A stretch of 25,516 bases of DNA from CAIVSN01 sp043778375 (lineage in GTDB: Bacteria > Patescibacteriota > Gracilibacteria > BD1-5 > UBA2023). Within the stretch, counting starts at the first letter, position 1; each line of letters starts with the position of its first letter. The stretch spans positions 1-25,516 of the forward strand of contig JAYWGH010000036.1 of the NCBI GenBank assembly GCA_043778375.1, given 5' to 3'. The notes under the pieces were generated by a model, which worked only from the letters and a program-made list of their open reading frames with translations, searched no databases and was not told the origin of the DNA. Position numbers and translations under genes: made by a program. This document shows, piece by piece, positions 11,384 through 20,481 of the stretch.

Positions 11384-12847
11384 ATGAGGCTCTCTACTTT
11401 TTATATCAAGACTTTTGGGTGTGCGATGAACTACGCAGACTCCGAAAAAATCCACCGAATTCTCCTCGGCGCAGGTTTGCGCAAGGTACTCGATGTAACG
11501 CTCGCGGATATCGTGATCCTCAATACCTGCTCGGTACGGCAAAAGTGAGAGGATAAAGTATTTGGATTTATCCAAGAAGTTCGTAAGGCTGCGGCGCTCT
11601 CAGGACGGTCCCCTCTCGTCGGAGTAACGGGGTGTATGGTGCGCAAAACGGGGGTATCGCGCGCTTACCTCGAGACTGAGCGTTCGGGAGTATCGCGCAT
11701 CAGCCTCCATGGGGAAGATTTTGCGAATGGGATATCGAACTGGGATGATCCACTCCTGTTGCGGTCGGCAGATATAGACTTTGTGTTTCGTATCGAGGAG
11801 ACGGGTGGGCTCACCAAGATCCTCTCTCTCATCACAGGGCAGCACATCGGAAATGACGAGAAATGGCTCGAGTACCTGCGAGTAGAGCAGGTGCGCGACA
11901 ATCCGTCGAGCGCCTCGATCATTATACAGACAGGGTGTGATAACTACTGTACTTTTTGTATCGTGCCGTACACGCGAGGGCGGGAAACCTCACGGAGTAT
12001 TGAGGATATTGTAGCTGAGGTGACGCAGGCGTCTGTAGAGGGAGCACACGAGGTAACTCTCCTCGGACAAAATGTAAATAGCTATGGTAAGCTCACCCGC
12101 GCAAAACTCTGGAGTGAGACGACCCTTACTTGGGAGGATGCGGGGGTAGCTACTCCCTTTCGAGAACTCCTCAATCATCTCGGTGAAATACCAGGACTCA
12201 GTCGTATACGGTTTACCTCGAGTAATCCTCACGATATGACCCGAGATATCCTCTCGTCACATTTTGAGATCCAGGCTGTATGCCCATACCTCCACTTTGC
12301 ACTCCAGTCAGGCTCAGACGCGGTGCTCGCTCGTATGAACCGCAAGCACACATACGCAGACTTCAAGCGTCAGGTCGAATATCTGCGAGCTCAAGACCCA
12401 CTTTTTGCCATCTCGACAGATATCATCGTCGGGTATCCGGGCGAGAGTGAGACTGAGTTTGCGGAGACAGTACGCGCGATGGAAGAGCTCGAGTTTGACT
12501 ACGCGTTTATCGCGAGATACAGTCCTCGTCCCGGGACGCGTGGGGCTACTCTCGAAGATGATGTAAGTGCAGCAGAGAAGGCACGCCGCTGGAATATTCT
12601 TAACGGAGTGCTCACCCATACTGCTGCTAAACGCGCTGACCTCATGATCGGTCGGACCGAGGAGATACTCGTGACGACTCGGGAGAAAGACGGTATGTGG
12701 TCGGGGCGGACTCGCAACTTCAAGGAAGTGTATTTTGAGTCCACTGAGGATCTCGCAGGACAGCTCATATCGGTGCGGATAGTGAGACGAGAGGAGTGGC
12801 GGCTTATTGGGGAGAGGGTGGAAATGTATCCTAAATCCCCTCTGTAA
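11384..12847 (+). CDS. miaB: tRNA-2-methylthio-N6-isopentenyladenosine methylthiotransferase MiaB, 487 aa
   Basis: Radical-SAM methylthiotransferase that converts i6A37 to ms2i6A37 in tRNAs reading UNN codons. The N-terminal UPF0004 domain carries the three auxiliary-cluster cysteines Cys13 ('KTFGCAMN'), Cys49 ('NTCSVRQK') and Cys84 ('VTGCMVR'). The radical-SAM cluster motif CxxxCxxC is Cys185, Cys189 and Cys192 in 'TGCDNYCTFCIVPYTRGRE'. Further family blocks are 'RFTSSNPHDM', 'LQSGSDAVLARMNRKHT' and 'DIIVGYPGESE'. A TRAM-like RNA-binding domain ends the protein. A single UGA at 11546-11548 reads as Gly55 in 'VRQKGEDKVFGF', right after the second cluster cysteine; other MiaBs usually have Ala or Glu there. 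The start at ATG 11384 fits the family N-terminus. The 3' end overlaps the convergent hsdR by 17 bp. Confidence 0.95.
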
Positions 12848-15800
12848 ACTCTCCAGCGAGTAATTCTCCCTGCTCAATAACCCTATCTGCCTCGAGGCGA
12901 GCGAGATCAGGAGGATACCCGTATCTCATGAGAATCTTTTTGACCGTGAGTCGCAATGTTGCCCTTACATCTTCCCGCTTGGTCCAGTCGACAGTAGCAT
13001 TCTTTCGAATAACATCTACTATTGTGTGGATTAATTCACGCATTTTCTCATCAGTGAGAAATTTTGTAGAGTCATTTTGTGCGAGAACTGAGTAAAATGC
13101 GTACTCCTCAGGAGTGAGTCCAGTGCTCTCTGCTTTTGCATCTTCAAGTTTCATCTCTCGCGCTATATCTGAGAGCTCTTGGAGCACTTGTGCGGTATCA
13201 ATCTGGTTATTATGATACCTTTTTATCACGCTCTCAAGCATTTCACTAAATTTTTTACCTTGAGCTGTATTCCTTCTTTTTCTGATTTTTACTTCGTCAT
13301 TGAGTAGTTTTTTTAGGAGCTCAAAGGCAATATTCTTTTGAGTCATGTTTTTGACCTCTAAAAGAAAATCTTCAGAGAGTATATCGAGAGAGGGCGCCTT
13401 GATACCAGCTGCCTCAAAAATATCGATCACACCTCCACTTGAGAGAGCTTCATCGAGAATTTGCTTCACCGCAGTTTCTACCTGTAGATCAGTCCTACCA
13501 CCGCTGGGGGTAAATTTACTTATTCTCGCCTTTACCGCCTGAAAAAAGGCAATGGCATCTCTCATTTCTTGTGCTTCGTGGGAGGTCACCCCCATAACAA
13601 AGAGTTTGGAGAGGGCTGTGATCTCCCCCAAAAATCGGTCTTTGAGCTCTTCACTCGAGAAGATAAAATTCGTTGCCCCTAAGAGGACCTGGAGTCGCTC
13701 ACTGCTCTGCCCAGTAAAGTATGATTTATAGGGATATCCATGGAACATCTGTTCTACTATTTCAAACTTTGTCTTGAGACCTGCAATAATCTCGGCTATA
13801 TCTAAAACAGCAGTCCCCTCGCCCCCACTCTGTATATATGTGGCCATTGCGTTGCGGAGATCCTGTCCGATACCAATGTAGTCGACTATGAGTCCACCTG
13901 GCTTATCCTTGTAGACTCGATTTACACGAGCAATCGCCTGCATGAGATTGGCGCCTTGCATTTTTTTATCGATATACATAGTATGGAGACACGGAGCGTC
14001 AAATCCTGTGAGCCACATAGATTGTACGATCACTATCTGCAGAGGATCTGATGGGTCTTTGAGTCGATCAGCGAGCTTTCTGCGGTCGTCTTTGCTCGTA
14101 TGATGTGGCTGAAAGCTCTCCGGATCATCCGATGAGCTCGTCATCACGACTTTTATCGCTCATTTTGAGAGATCATCTGAGTGCCAATCTGGACGCAGAA
14201 GTATGAGCTCCGCAAAGAGATTGACGGCAATCTGACGAGTCATACACACGATCATGGCTTTCCCCTCAAATATCTCCTGCCTCAGCTCAAAATGCTCGAC
14301 TATATCGAGTGCCACATCCCGCACACGCTCAGGATGACCGACTACTGCGTCTATCTGTGCATTTCGTTTTTTTGCCTTTTCCTTTTGCTCCTCAGTTGCA
14401 TCGGCGATCTCATCAATAGCGTAGTCGATCTTCGCTATTTCGACTTCATTCATCTGGATTTTGACGAGTCGTGACTCATACGAGAGAGCTACTGTGGCGC
14501 CATCATCTACGGCTTGTTTGATATCGTATATGTCGATCTCATCCCCAAAAACTGAGCGAGTCGAGCGGTCACCTACCTCGATCGGAGTACCCGTAAATCC
14601 TATGAACGAAGCATTTGGGAGGGCATCACGTAGATATTTTGCATTACCGTATCGTATCTCTGATCCGTCGGGCGTCTCGACTTCTCTCCCCGCAAATCCA
14701 TACTGACTACGATGAGCCTCATCCGCTACCACAAAGATGTTTGTACGGTCTGAAATTGCATCAAATACATTGCCAGTAGTAGGTGCAAACTTTTGAATAG
14801 TGCTAAAAATAATACCTCCACCCGATACCCTCAAAAGGTCCTTGAGATGCTCTCGACTCGACGCCTGGACCGGAGTTTGTCTGAGAAGCCCACTACAACC
14901 TCAAAAGGTAGTAAAAAGCTGTTCATCGAGATCATTTCTATCTGTGAGCATCACGATAGTAGGATTTGACATACGAGGCTCAGCGACTACCTGAGCGACA
15001 TAAAATACCATGGATAGGGATTTGCCTGATCCCTGAGTGTGCCATATGACCCCTATTTTTCGGTCTCACTGTGTCTCGTGTGTCGCCTCGAGTGTGGACT
15101 TGAGAGCTTTTTCTACTGCGTAATACTGATGATATGCGGCAATTTTTTTGGTCTTTCTAATAGATTTGAGTCCCGTCTTTGCGTCCGTATGCTCCTCACT
15201 CTCAAAAACTGTATTATAGCAGATGAGACTCAGGAGGACTGACTTTTTGAGCATACGCTCTGCCAGGATCTGCATCTCGGGGAGGACTCAGTTTTGAGAC
15301 TTTTCTGGAGATTTCCAGACGAGATAGCGTGAAAATGGAGCCGAAACGCTCGACACTCGAGCATCGATCCCATCAGATACAACACAGAGTGAATTATAGT
15401 AAAATATACTGGGGATAGCTTTTTTATAGTTTTGAATCTGGGTGAAGGCTCGCTCGAGGGTAGCACTCTCATCTGTGGCACTCTTGAGCTCGATGATCAC
15501 GAGTGGGAGACCGTTTATAAATATGACAACATCGAGGCGCTTTTCGTTATTATTTTCTCGGATTACGAGCTGATTGACAACCCAGAAATGGTTATTTGCC
15601 TCTACTTTTGGGTCTATGAGCGATACCGTCACTCATTTTGAGACTCCATCCTTAAAGTATTCGACCGTCACTCCGTCTCTCAGCATCGTATGAAATGCTT
15701 CATTATTTTGCATGAGATCACTCGACCCAAGGTGACAGATCTTGGAGTAGGCCTCTGCTCTCGCTGACTCAGGAATATCAGGATTGAGCCGTCTCAAGGA

Positions 15801-15956
15801 GTCTCGCAGCTCTCTCTCGAGGATAACTGAGTCAAAACCTATCCTCTCGGGGCACTCACCATAGGGCGCAATATCGGGTCCGTAAAAATACTCGTACCCC
15901 TGGTTGACGAGGAGGTCAATGAGAGATTGTTCGATATCGGATTCGGAGAACAGCAT
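12831..15956 (-). CDS. hsdR: Type I restriction enzyme R subunit HsdR, 1041 aa
   Basis: Motor and nuclease subunit of a type I restriction-modification complex; it translocates and cleaves unmodified DNA with HsdM and HsdS. The N-terminal PD-(D/E)xK nuclease shows Asp142...Glu156-Leu-Lys158 ('VIIELKSA'). The SF2 helicase shows Walker A 'HTQGSGKS' (306-313), DEAH box 'VVADEAH' (412-415), 'GFTGTPIE' and the motif V/VI region 'MWLTGFDAP...QAIARVNR'. Length is normal for the family. Five UGA codons (15633-15635, 15288-15290, 15066-15068, about 14911, 14160-14162) are Gly; under the standard code the gene falls into six pieces. It starts 12 nt after the stop of the toxin gene, so it appears to belong to the antitoxin-toxin transcript and not to an hsdMS transcript. 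The end overlaps miaB tail to tail. Confidence 0.95.
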
Positions 15957-15968
15957 AGTAGTATGTAG

Positions 15969-16346
15969 TTACGGTGTAATATCAGTGATGCCAGTATATT
16001 CGCGCAAAATCAAGTCGATATCATGATTTTCTCTATCACTTTTGTGATAGATTTCTACGAACTCAACGAATTCGATAGTTTTATTTTCTCCATCATACGC
16101 ATATACAATACGGATACCACTATTAGCGAGTCGCATACAGGTGAGTGGGAACTTTCGAACCTTGTAAAAAGGGAGTAATACCCCCTCACCGAGTCAGTTA
16201 ATTCTCACAATATTTGGCTCATATCCTGTCGGATCAGTCTCACGCGCCAGACAAAAAAGTTCAAAATCCTTTTTGAGTGAAGGATATTTTTTCTGTAATT
16301 TCTCAAATTGCTTTTTAAAATGAGAATGAAAAGAAAAGTGAATCAT
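15969..16346 (-). CDS. RelE/HigB-like toxin partner of the Panacea antitoxin, 125 aa
   Basis: Under the standard code a UGA near 16199 truncates this gene; read as Gly ('RINGLGEGVLLP') it gives a complete 125-residue protein ending at UAA 15969-15971. The C-terminal half, 'RLANSGIRIVYAYDGENKT' followed by 'EFVEIYHKSDRENHD', has the strand pattern and the basic plus 'IYHKSDKEN'-type signature of RelE/HigB-fold mRNA interferases and related cytotoxins. The assignment rests on that pattern and on context: it lies 3 nt downstream of an XRE-DUF4065 (Panacea) protein, the typical antitoxin-toxin layout. hsdR begins 12 nt downstream. Catalytic residues are not certain from sequence. If it is not an RNase toxin, it could be a RelE-fold protein that modulates HsdR. 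Confidence 0.65.
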
Positions 16347-16349
16347 ACA

Positions 16350-17072
16350 CTAGAGTTGCTCCTGCGGAGTTACAGAATATGCCGGAGATCTATGAAATAC
16401 GAGTCCATACTCTATCGGTTGCATCATCTCTTTAGTAGCCTTCCATGGCATATCTTCATGAGAGAACTCTGTAAGCCATTTACCATTTTTATCCGAGTAT
16501 TGCACGATCACTTGTTCGATCACTTCTATTTGTTTTCCATTGAATCCTATCATATCGGGCTCGATGAGTGGGATAGCTTTTTTCTGAGAAAATCCAAAAT
16601 AGTCAGCGTCAAATCTCTTTATGAGACTATCAGCTTCCATCTCATCGAGTATAATCTTCATGTCTTTTGGCACAGGTCACATGGGATATTTGATATACTG
16701 AGTGTCCGTAATAGAGTCAAATGTGAGTTCGTAGTAGTTGAAGTCACAAAAATAAAGAAGTTTATTTAGGACAATCTCTCCTACATTTGGTTTCTGTCCG
16801 CATTTACCGAGTATATAGAGAATGAGATTTTTTATCTTTTGGTGTGGATCATTCTGGCGTTCACTTTTCTCTGTCCGACTCGGGACATCGAGAAATACAG
16901 TAGTCGATACCTCAAATACTTCAGCGAGTCTCTGTATCTCAGGACCCTTCAACGCTCGATCTCAAGTCTCTATCTGAGAGAGTGTTGGACGAGAGATACC
17001 GATCATTTTTGCGAGCTCTTCTTGGGATATATTCGCATCGGTGCGAAGTTTTTTTATTGTTTCATGGATCAT
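16350..17072 (-). CDS. XRE-family regulator with Panacea (DUF4065/SocA-like) antitoxin domain, 240 aa
   Basis: Residues 1-60 form an XRE helix-turn-helix ('SQEELAKMIGISRPTLSQIETGDRAL'); its Gly37 is encoded by UGA at the conserved Gly of the fifth helix. Residues about 78-200 match the DUF4065 or Panacea domain: 'VLNKLLYFCDFNYYE' and 'TDTQYIKYPMGPVPKDM', with a UGA-encoded Gly132 in the conserved 'GPVP'. Panacea-domain proteins are known as antitoxins that neutralise many unrelated toxins. The start at ATG 17072 gives the standard XRE N-terminus. The toxin gene follows after 3 nt, then hsdR. A perfect 17-bp inverted repeat 19 bp upstream is the obvious operator, so the protein probably represses its own operon. 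Both UGA codons are required: the standard reading yields two fragments and no DNA-binding domain. Confidence 0.85.
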
Positions 17073-17090
17073 GTGTGAATGAAAATTATG

Positions 17091-17127
17091 GTATATACTC
17101 TTCGTAAATGTTACGAAGAGTATATAC
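17091..17127. promoter_or_regulatory. Perfect 17-bp inverted repeat, likely operator of the antitoxin-toxin-hsdR operon
   Basis: The left arm GTATATACTCTTCGTAA (17091-17107) and the right arm TTACGAAGAGTATATAC (17111-17127) are exact reverse complements around a 3-nt centre. On the minus strand a CATAAT box (17085-17090) directly abuts the palindrome, so a bound dimer would cover the promoter spacer. The box lies 12 nt from the antitoxin AUG at 17072. There is no U-run, so it is not an intrinsic terminator. Binding by the XRE protein is inference from the usual layout of such modules. Confidence 0.75.
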
Positions 17128-17399
17128 TACCTTACAAAAAAATCAAATGTGTGTAAGGAAATCTATCAAAAAAATTGTGTTTAGTAATATACCCCATATA
17201 ATGTATCTACTAGTATTTTAGACATACCACATGTTGTATTCATTCAACTCCCGTCGCAAATAAAAAACACCCTCATTACTTAAAATAATAAGGGCGCTGA
17301 TGTTTTCCGAAAAAATATTCATAGAAAACTATGCTAAGAATATATTGGTTTCTCGAGCGAGTCAAGTTCCACCTCTATATAATAACCCTATTTAGGCTT
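17128..17399. other. Divergent intergenic region, antitoxin operon versus small-gene pair
   Basis: About 270 bp of A+T-rich sequence with no open frame of note on either strand under table 25. It contains the upstream side of the antitoxin promoter and, at its right end, a TATAAT box (17378-17383) 16 nt before the plus-strand start at 17400. No matching -35 hexamer was found for that box. Confidence 0.45.
17378..17383 (+). promoter_or_regulatory. -10 box for the small conserved gene pair
   Basis: A perfect TATAAT on the plus strand, with 16 nt between its end and the ATG at 17400, so the leader would be about 10 nt or shorter. A convincing -35 element is not visible at 16-18 bp upstream, so confidence is moderate. 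Confidence 0.45.
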
Positions 17400-17636
17400 A
17401 TGAAGAATTTTCTACCTTACAAGAATCTCGGATGAGATTCAGGCATTGTAGCGTATCACTACGATGATACATCAATCACTATCAAGTTCAAATCTGGATC
17501 AGCAACTATCTATCTCTATACACATAGAAGTACATGAGCCACTCATATTGAAACTATGAAAAAACTTGCTGATGCTTGACGATGACTCAATTCCTACATA
17601 AGAAAAAATCGACCACTACATGCTTCTAAATCTTAA
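17400..17636 (+). CDS. Small conserved protein, KTSC-like, 78 aa
   Basis: With UGA as Gly a 78-residue protein is read from ATG 17400 to UAA 17634-17636. It begins 'NFLPYKNLGGDSGIVAYHY', then 'ITIKFKSGSATIYLYTHRS' and 'HIETMKKLADAGRGLNSYI'. This is the pattern of small uncharacterised bacterial proteins with a KTSC-type fold (strand 'V.Y...I.I.FKSG..YLYT', then a helix '.M..LA.AG.GLN.YI'). Four of its seven glycines, including both in 'DAGRGLNS', are UGA and match conserved Gly positions, which confirms both the code and the gene. The role is unknown; related proteins are often next to small basic proteins like the one 10 nt downstream. It is divergent from the toxin-antitoxin-hsdR operon. 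Confidence 0.8.
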
Positions 17637-17646
17637 CTATAATATT

Positions 17647-17820
17647 ATGGCAACAAATCCTCCTAATGGAGATGGGCACAGAAATGGTGCAGTACTTGAT
17701 CGAACTCAAGTATACAATCCAACTATCGAAAGATGGATTAAACGCGATGATGATACATGACAATTTATGAGTCAAAAAAATGACGGAACCCCCTATAAAT
17801 GAGTCACCAAAGAGAAGTAA
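17647..17820 (+). CDS. Small basic conserved protein, 57 aa
   Basis: Too short for usual ORF cut-offs. From ATG 17647 it reads 'NGDGHRNGAVLDRTQVYNP' and 'IERWIKRDDDTGQFMSQK', then 'PYKGVTKEK', ending at UAA 17818-17820. I recognise this pattern ('GDGHR.GAV..R.Q..NP....W.KRD..TG.FM..K....FKGV.KEK') as a small conserved protein of unknown function found in diverse bacteria. Two UGA codons fall on its conserved glycines ('DTG', 'YKG'). It lies 10 nt after the KTSC-like gene and is followed directly by a terminator, so the pair forms a two-gene operon. No function can be assigned. Confidence 0.75.
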
Positions 17821-17821
17821 T

Positions 17822-17852
17822 AAAATAAGACCTGAAAGGGTCTTTTATTTGT
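17822..17852. terminator. Bidirectional intrinsic terminator
   Basis: The stem AAGACC (17827-17832) pairs with GGTCTT (17839-17844), with flanking A- and T-rich extensions and T-rich tails in both directions. It serves the small-gene pair on the plus strand and the convergent PIN gene on the minus strand, whose stop is at 17892. Confidence 0.65.
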
Positions 17853-17891
17853 TTCAATGGTAAGTGAAGAAGGATTGAAAAATTGGTTTAA

Positions 17892-18935
17892 TTATTTGTA
17901 TAAAGTAGGTTTATCAATTAATTCTTGCATTTTTTTCCTCAATTCGGGCTTTAAAATACTACTCTTTCCTTCAAATAGTTTTAAATAAAATTCCTTTACA
18001 CTATATCAGTAAGCTCCAGATATTTGATCATTATCGAATAAAGCCTGGAAGATACTTTCTATATCATCATCTGAAAACCACATTATTCCATTCGATGAAT
18101 TGGAAAGAAATCATTTTGCAATCTTATGTGTTTCTGAGTATGATTGTGAGCAAATTAATTCTTCAATCAAAGGTTTATATTCTTTTGTATTCTGAAATGT
18201 TACTACTTCTCTTTCCTCAATTTTAACAACCATTATTTTTTCTTCAACTTGTATAAGTAATATTTGATCACCGTCTATATTATTCCAGTAATCAAGTATA
18301 TCATCTAATGTTATAAGAATATGAAATGTTTCTGATAATTTCTCAAGAAAATAAGAATCTATTAATCAAGTAATACTCTGATCTTTGAATTCTTCATAGT
18401 CTTTTATTACCCTGATATTAGAGTGTTTTTGAAATGCCTCCGTCAATCGCGTATCTTTTGTACAAACGAAGATATATTTATCTGTAATTTTTTGGAGATA
18501 CTCAAGAACCGTAAAGTACAAGTAAGCATCCTTGAATCATTTATCTGTACTATCTGCATCTTCAAATGGTGGTAACTTTCGGAGTGCCAATTCCTTCATT
18601 ATTTTTAATATAGAGTAATCCGTAAGCTCTATAAGAGTATACCCTATTTCCTCCTTATCTTGCAACTCGGTTATATGGTCTTCAATATCAAAAGCTTGTG
18701 TTTCTTCTTTATTTACACCTCTTATCCAATGAAAAGGATTAGACAAGAATTTACTTTTATTTTCTTCTAATTTTTTCCTTTTTTGATTTCGTATCTCATC
18801 GATTACTATGTCTGGAATGACAATTTCTGCCGATTGTAGAAACTTCGTTAAAATATCTCTCCCACCAAGAAAATGCTCAGGTTCAGTATTCCTGAGAATA
18901 TTTGTATCGAAAATGACTTTTTCTATAGTCCGCAT
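17892..18935 (-). CDS. PIN-domain ribonuclease-like protein, 347 aa
   Basis: The frame becomes complete when four UGA codons are read as Gly (for example 18537-18539 in 'TDKGFKDAYLYF'). The N-terminal 170 residues form a PIN-like nuclease domain with the acidic set Asp10 ('VIFDTNILR'), Glu47 ('IPDIVIDEI'), Asp136 ('KGFKDAY') and Asp161 ('VCTKDTRL'). These residues bind divalent metal in PIN RNases. The layout resembles the larger PIN-like (DUF4935-type) proteins more than the 130-aa VapC toxins. The C-terminal 180 residues are of unknown type: a beta-rich stretch, then helices. It begins 17 nt after the hsdS stop, so it is probably co-transcribed with the specificity subunit. A defence or RNA-cleaving abortive role is inference from its place inside the island. 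No separate antitoxin gene is next to it. Confidence 0.75.
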
Positions 18936-18952
18936 TAAAATGAAGTAAAAAA

Positions 18953-20044
18953 CTAAACCCTCACCTCCCCACTCATCAACCTCGGCAAGAGTTCATCACG
19001 GGTTTGTGAGAGAGATTGGATTTGTTCTGAATTTGAACGAAGTTTTCGAAAAATTGGCTGTATGAGCTTATCAAAATCATCTAAAGCTCACCTAATTGGA
19101 ATTATTACATGTATTGCATTCATATTTGTTTGATTTATCTTAAGCTGTACAGCTCCATTTACATATGGTACGATGTCTGTTCTATCCAAAATAATCTTTA
19201 TTAATTCTGTAGAAAATCAATCTTTACCCTGCAGAACATGGGCGTGATTATTTACCCATAGTTTTCACCATACATATTGAGTAAATGGCTTCCCATTTTC
19301 TTTTATAACAGATCCATCTTCTCAGAGAAGAGTATAAATTCAATCAAAAATATAGTCTTCTACAAAATCATTGATTCAAGTAGCTCAGTAGTAAGGATAT
19401 TTTCATGCTTTCCTTTTATCACTTGCAATAGGAATTCTTTTAAAATCGAAATTTTCTATTACTTCTCCTAATTTCCCCACCCTCCACCCCTCTGGCAATT
19501 CTTCTGGTCTTTCGTCAGAGTATCGGCCGAACCAGTCATGGAATATCGTCTGTGCTGTCTTTTCGAGAGTCTCGTTTTGCTCTCTGAGAAGCTCTATCTT
19601 CGCATCGAACGATGAGAGTATATCGGCTATAGCAACTTGTTCGGAAAGAGATGGAATATTTATTTCTATTTGCTTCAATATTCCTTGTGTTAAAAGAGGC
19701 TGAGCTCCACCTATTGCTTTTTTATTAAGATTTTGATTTACGAGATAATAGTACAAGAATTTTATATTAGATTTTTCATTTGATTTTACCCCAAGCGCAT
19801 TATCCGAAAGCCAAAACTTTTCATCTTCGAAATATACACATCCACAATAAGCACCAACGCGACCAATGATTATTGTTACGTCTTCGAAATTAAAATTATC
19901 TGCATAATCTAAAATTCCATTTCCTCCATAAACAGGAAATAAACCAATATTTTTGGGTCGTGATTTTCCACTTGAAATCTCAATAACCTCCCCCAAAGTC
20001 GTCTCTTTCCATCATTCAGGAATATGTGTGGTATCGTGGGGCAT
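18953..20044 (-). CDS. hsdS: Type I restriction-modification specificity subunit HsdS, 363 aa
   Basis: DNA-recognition subunit with two target-recognition domains. TRD1 starts 'PEGWKETTLGEVIEI'. The first conserved coiled-coil spacer is 'EQVAIADILSSFDAKIELLREQN'. TRD2 starts 'PEGWRVGKLGEVIE' and contains 'YPYYGATGINDFVEDYIFDG' and 'WGKLWVNNHAHVL'. The end is the classical 'LLPRLMSGEVRV'. Nine UGA codons are Gly, several in invariant spots (YYGATG, LLGEDG, WGKLWV), the highest density of any larger gene here. The start chosen at 20044 gives 'MPHDTTHIPEGW'; an in-frame ATG at 20131 would add 29 residues and cannot be excluded. hsdS is separated from hsdM by the DUF3800 gene and a 437-bp gap. 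It defines a bipartite target that cannot be read from the sequence. Confidence 0.93.
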
Positions 20045-20481
20045 GGCTTTGAGGTAAATGAAGTTGTCAAGAGATTTTATTGTACTTTGAGTGAAATTGA
20101 TATGTTCTAAATTTAGAAAATAATTTCTCATGTGTGAGACTCCGTAGGTTTCTCTATATAGCGCATGGGTTTTTCATGCCTTATCAGAAGAGTGTATTCT
20201 CCTGGGCGACTATATGTCGAAAGGTATTGTAATATGAATTATCACCATGTTCATATTTCCGGTAAATTCCCCACGAAAGGCAATCGACGATTTGGAGATA
20301 TTCCAGAGTTGTCTGCCTCAGTCATTTCGGAATGTGCGTAGTGTTGTAAACACATATTTTTATAAAGATAAGATTACCAGGTAATTTTTATTTGGCATTA
20401 TGCAAATTTCTAATATCATATTTTTGGTCATGAGCTATTTCATGCCCATCGAAAGCATCTCTCTCACGAGAGATTTTTTCG
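20045..20481. other. 437-bp gap between DUF3800 and hsdS, no clear gene
   Basis: A+T-rich sequence between two minus-strand genes. The plus strand has a 58-codon open frame (20165-20341) without UGA codons and without a recognised family; I do not call it a gene. The minus strand shows coding-like stretches in different frames, including a read-through into the hsdS start from 20131. At the left end of DUF3800 lies the hairpin listed separately. A promoter for hsdS is expected here; TTGACA occurs about 25 nt upstream of its start, but no -10 box follows it. Confidence 0.4.
20457..20479 (+). terminator. Hairpin with T-run next to the DUF3800 stop
   Basis: ATCTCTC (20457-20463) pairs with GAGAGAT (20468-20474) around a TCAC loop, followed on the plus strand by five further T residues. 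As an intrinsic terminator it points in the plus direction, although no plus-strand gene is firmly known upstream. On the minus strand it sits 3 nt after the DUF3800 stop codon without a T-run, so it could instead be an mRNA 3'-end stabiliser. Confidence 0.4.

Noticed and set aside
12831..15956. hsdR as a pseudogene broken into six pieces
   Set aside because: All interruptions are UGA codons in frame. No frameshifts or UAA/UAG stops occur, and every catalytic motif is intact.
17091..17127. Palindrome as intrinsic terminator
   Set aside because: There is no T-run on either side. It lies directly upstream of the antitoxin start and overlaps a -10-like box, which fits an operator better.
20045..20131. 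Upstream start for HsdS at 20131
   Set aside because: The frame is open, but the added 29 residues do not resemble an HsdS N-terminus. The start at 20044 gives the usual short lead to 'PEGW'. Kept as an alternative only.
20165..20341. Plus-strand 58-aa open frame in the DUF3800-hsdS gap
   Set aside because: No family pattern, no promoter and no UGA codons, although neighbours of similar composition use many. It could be chance.
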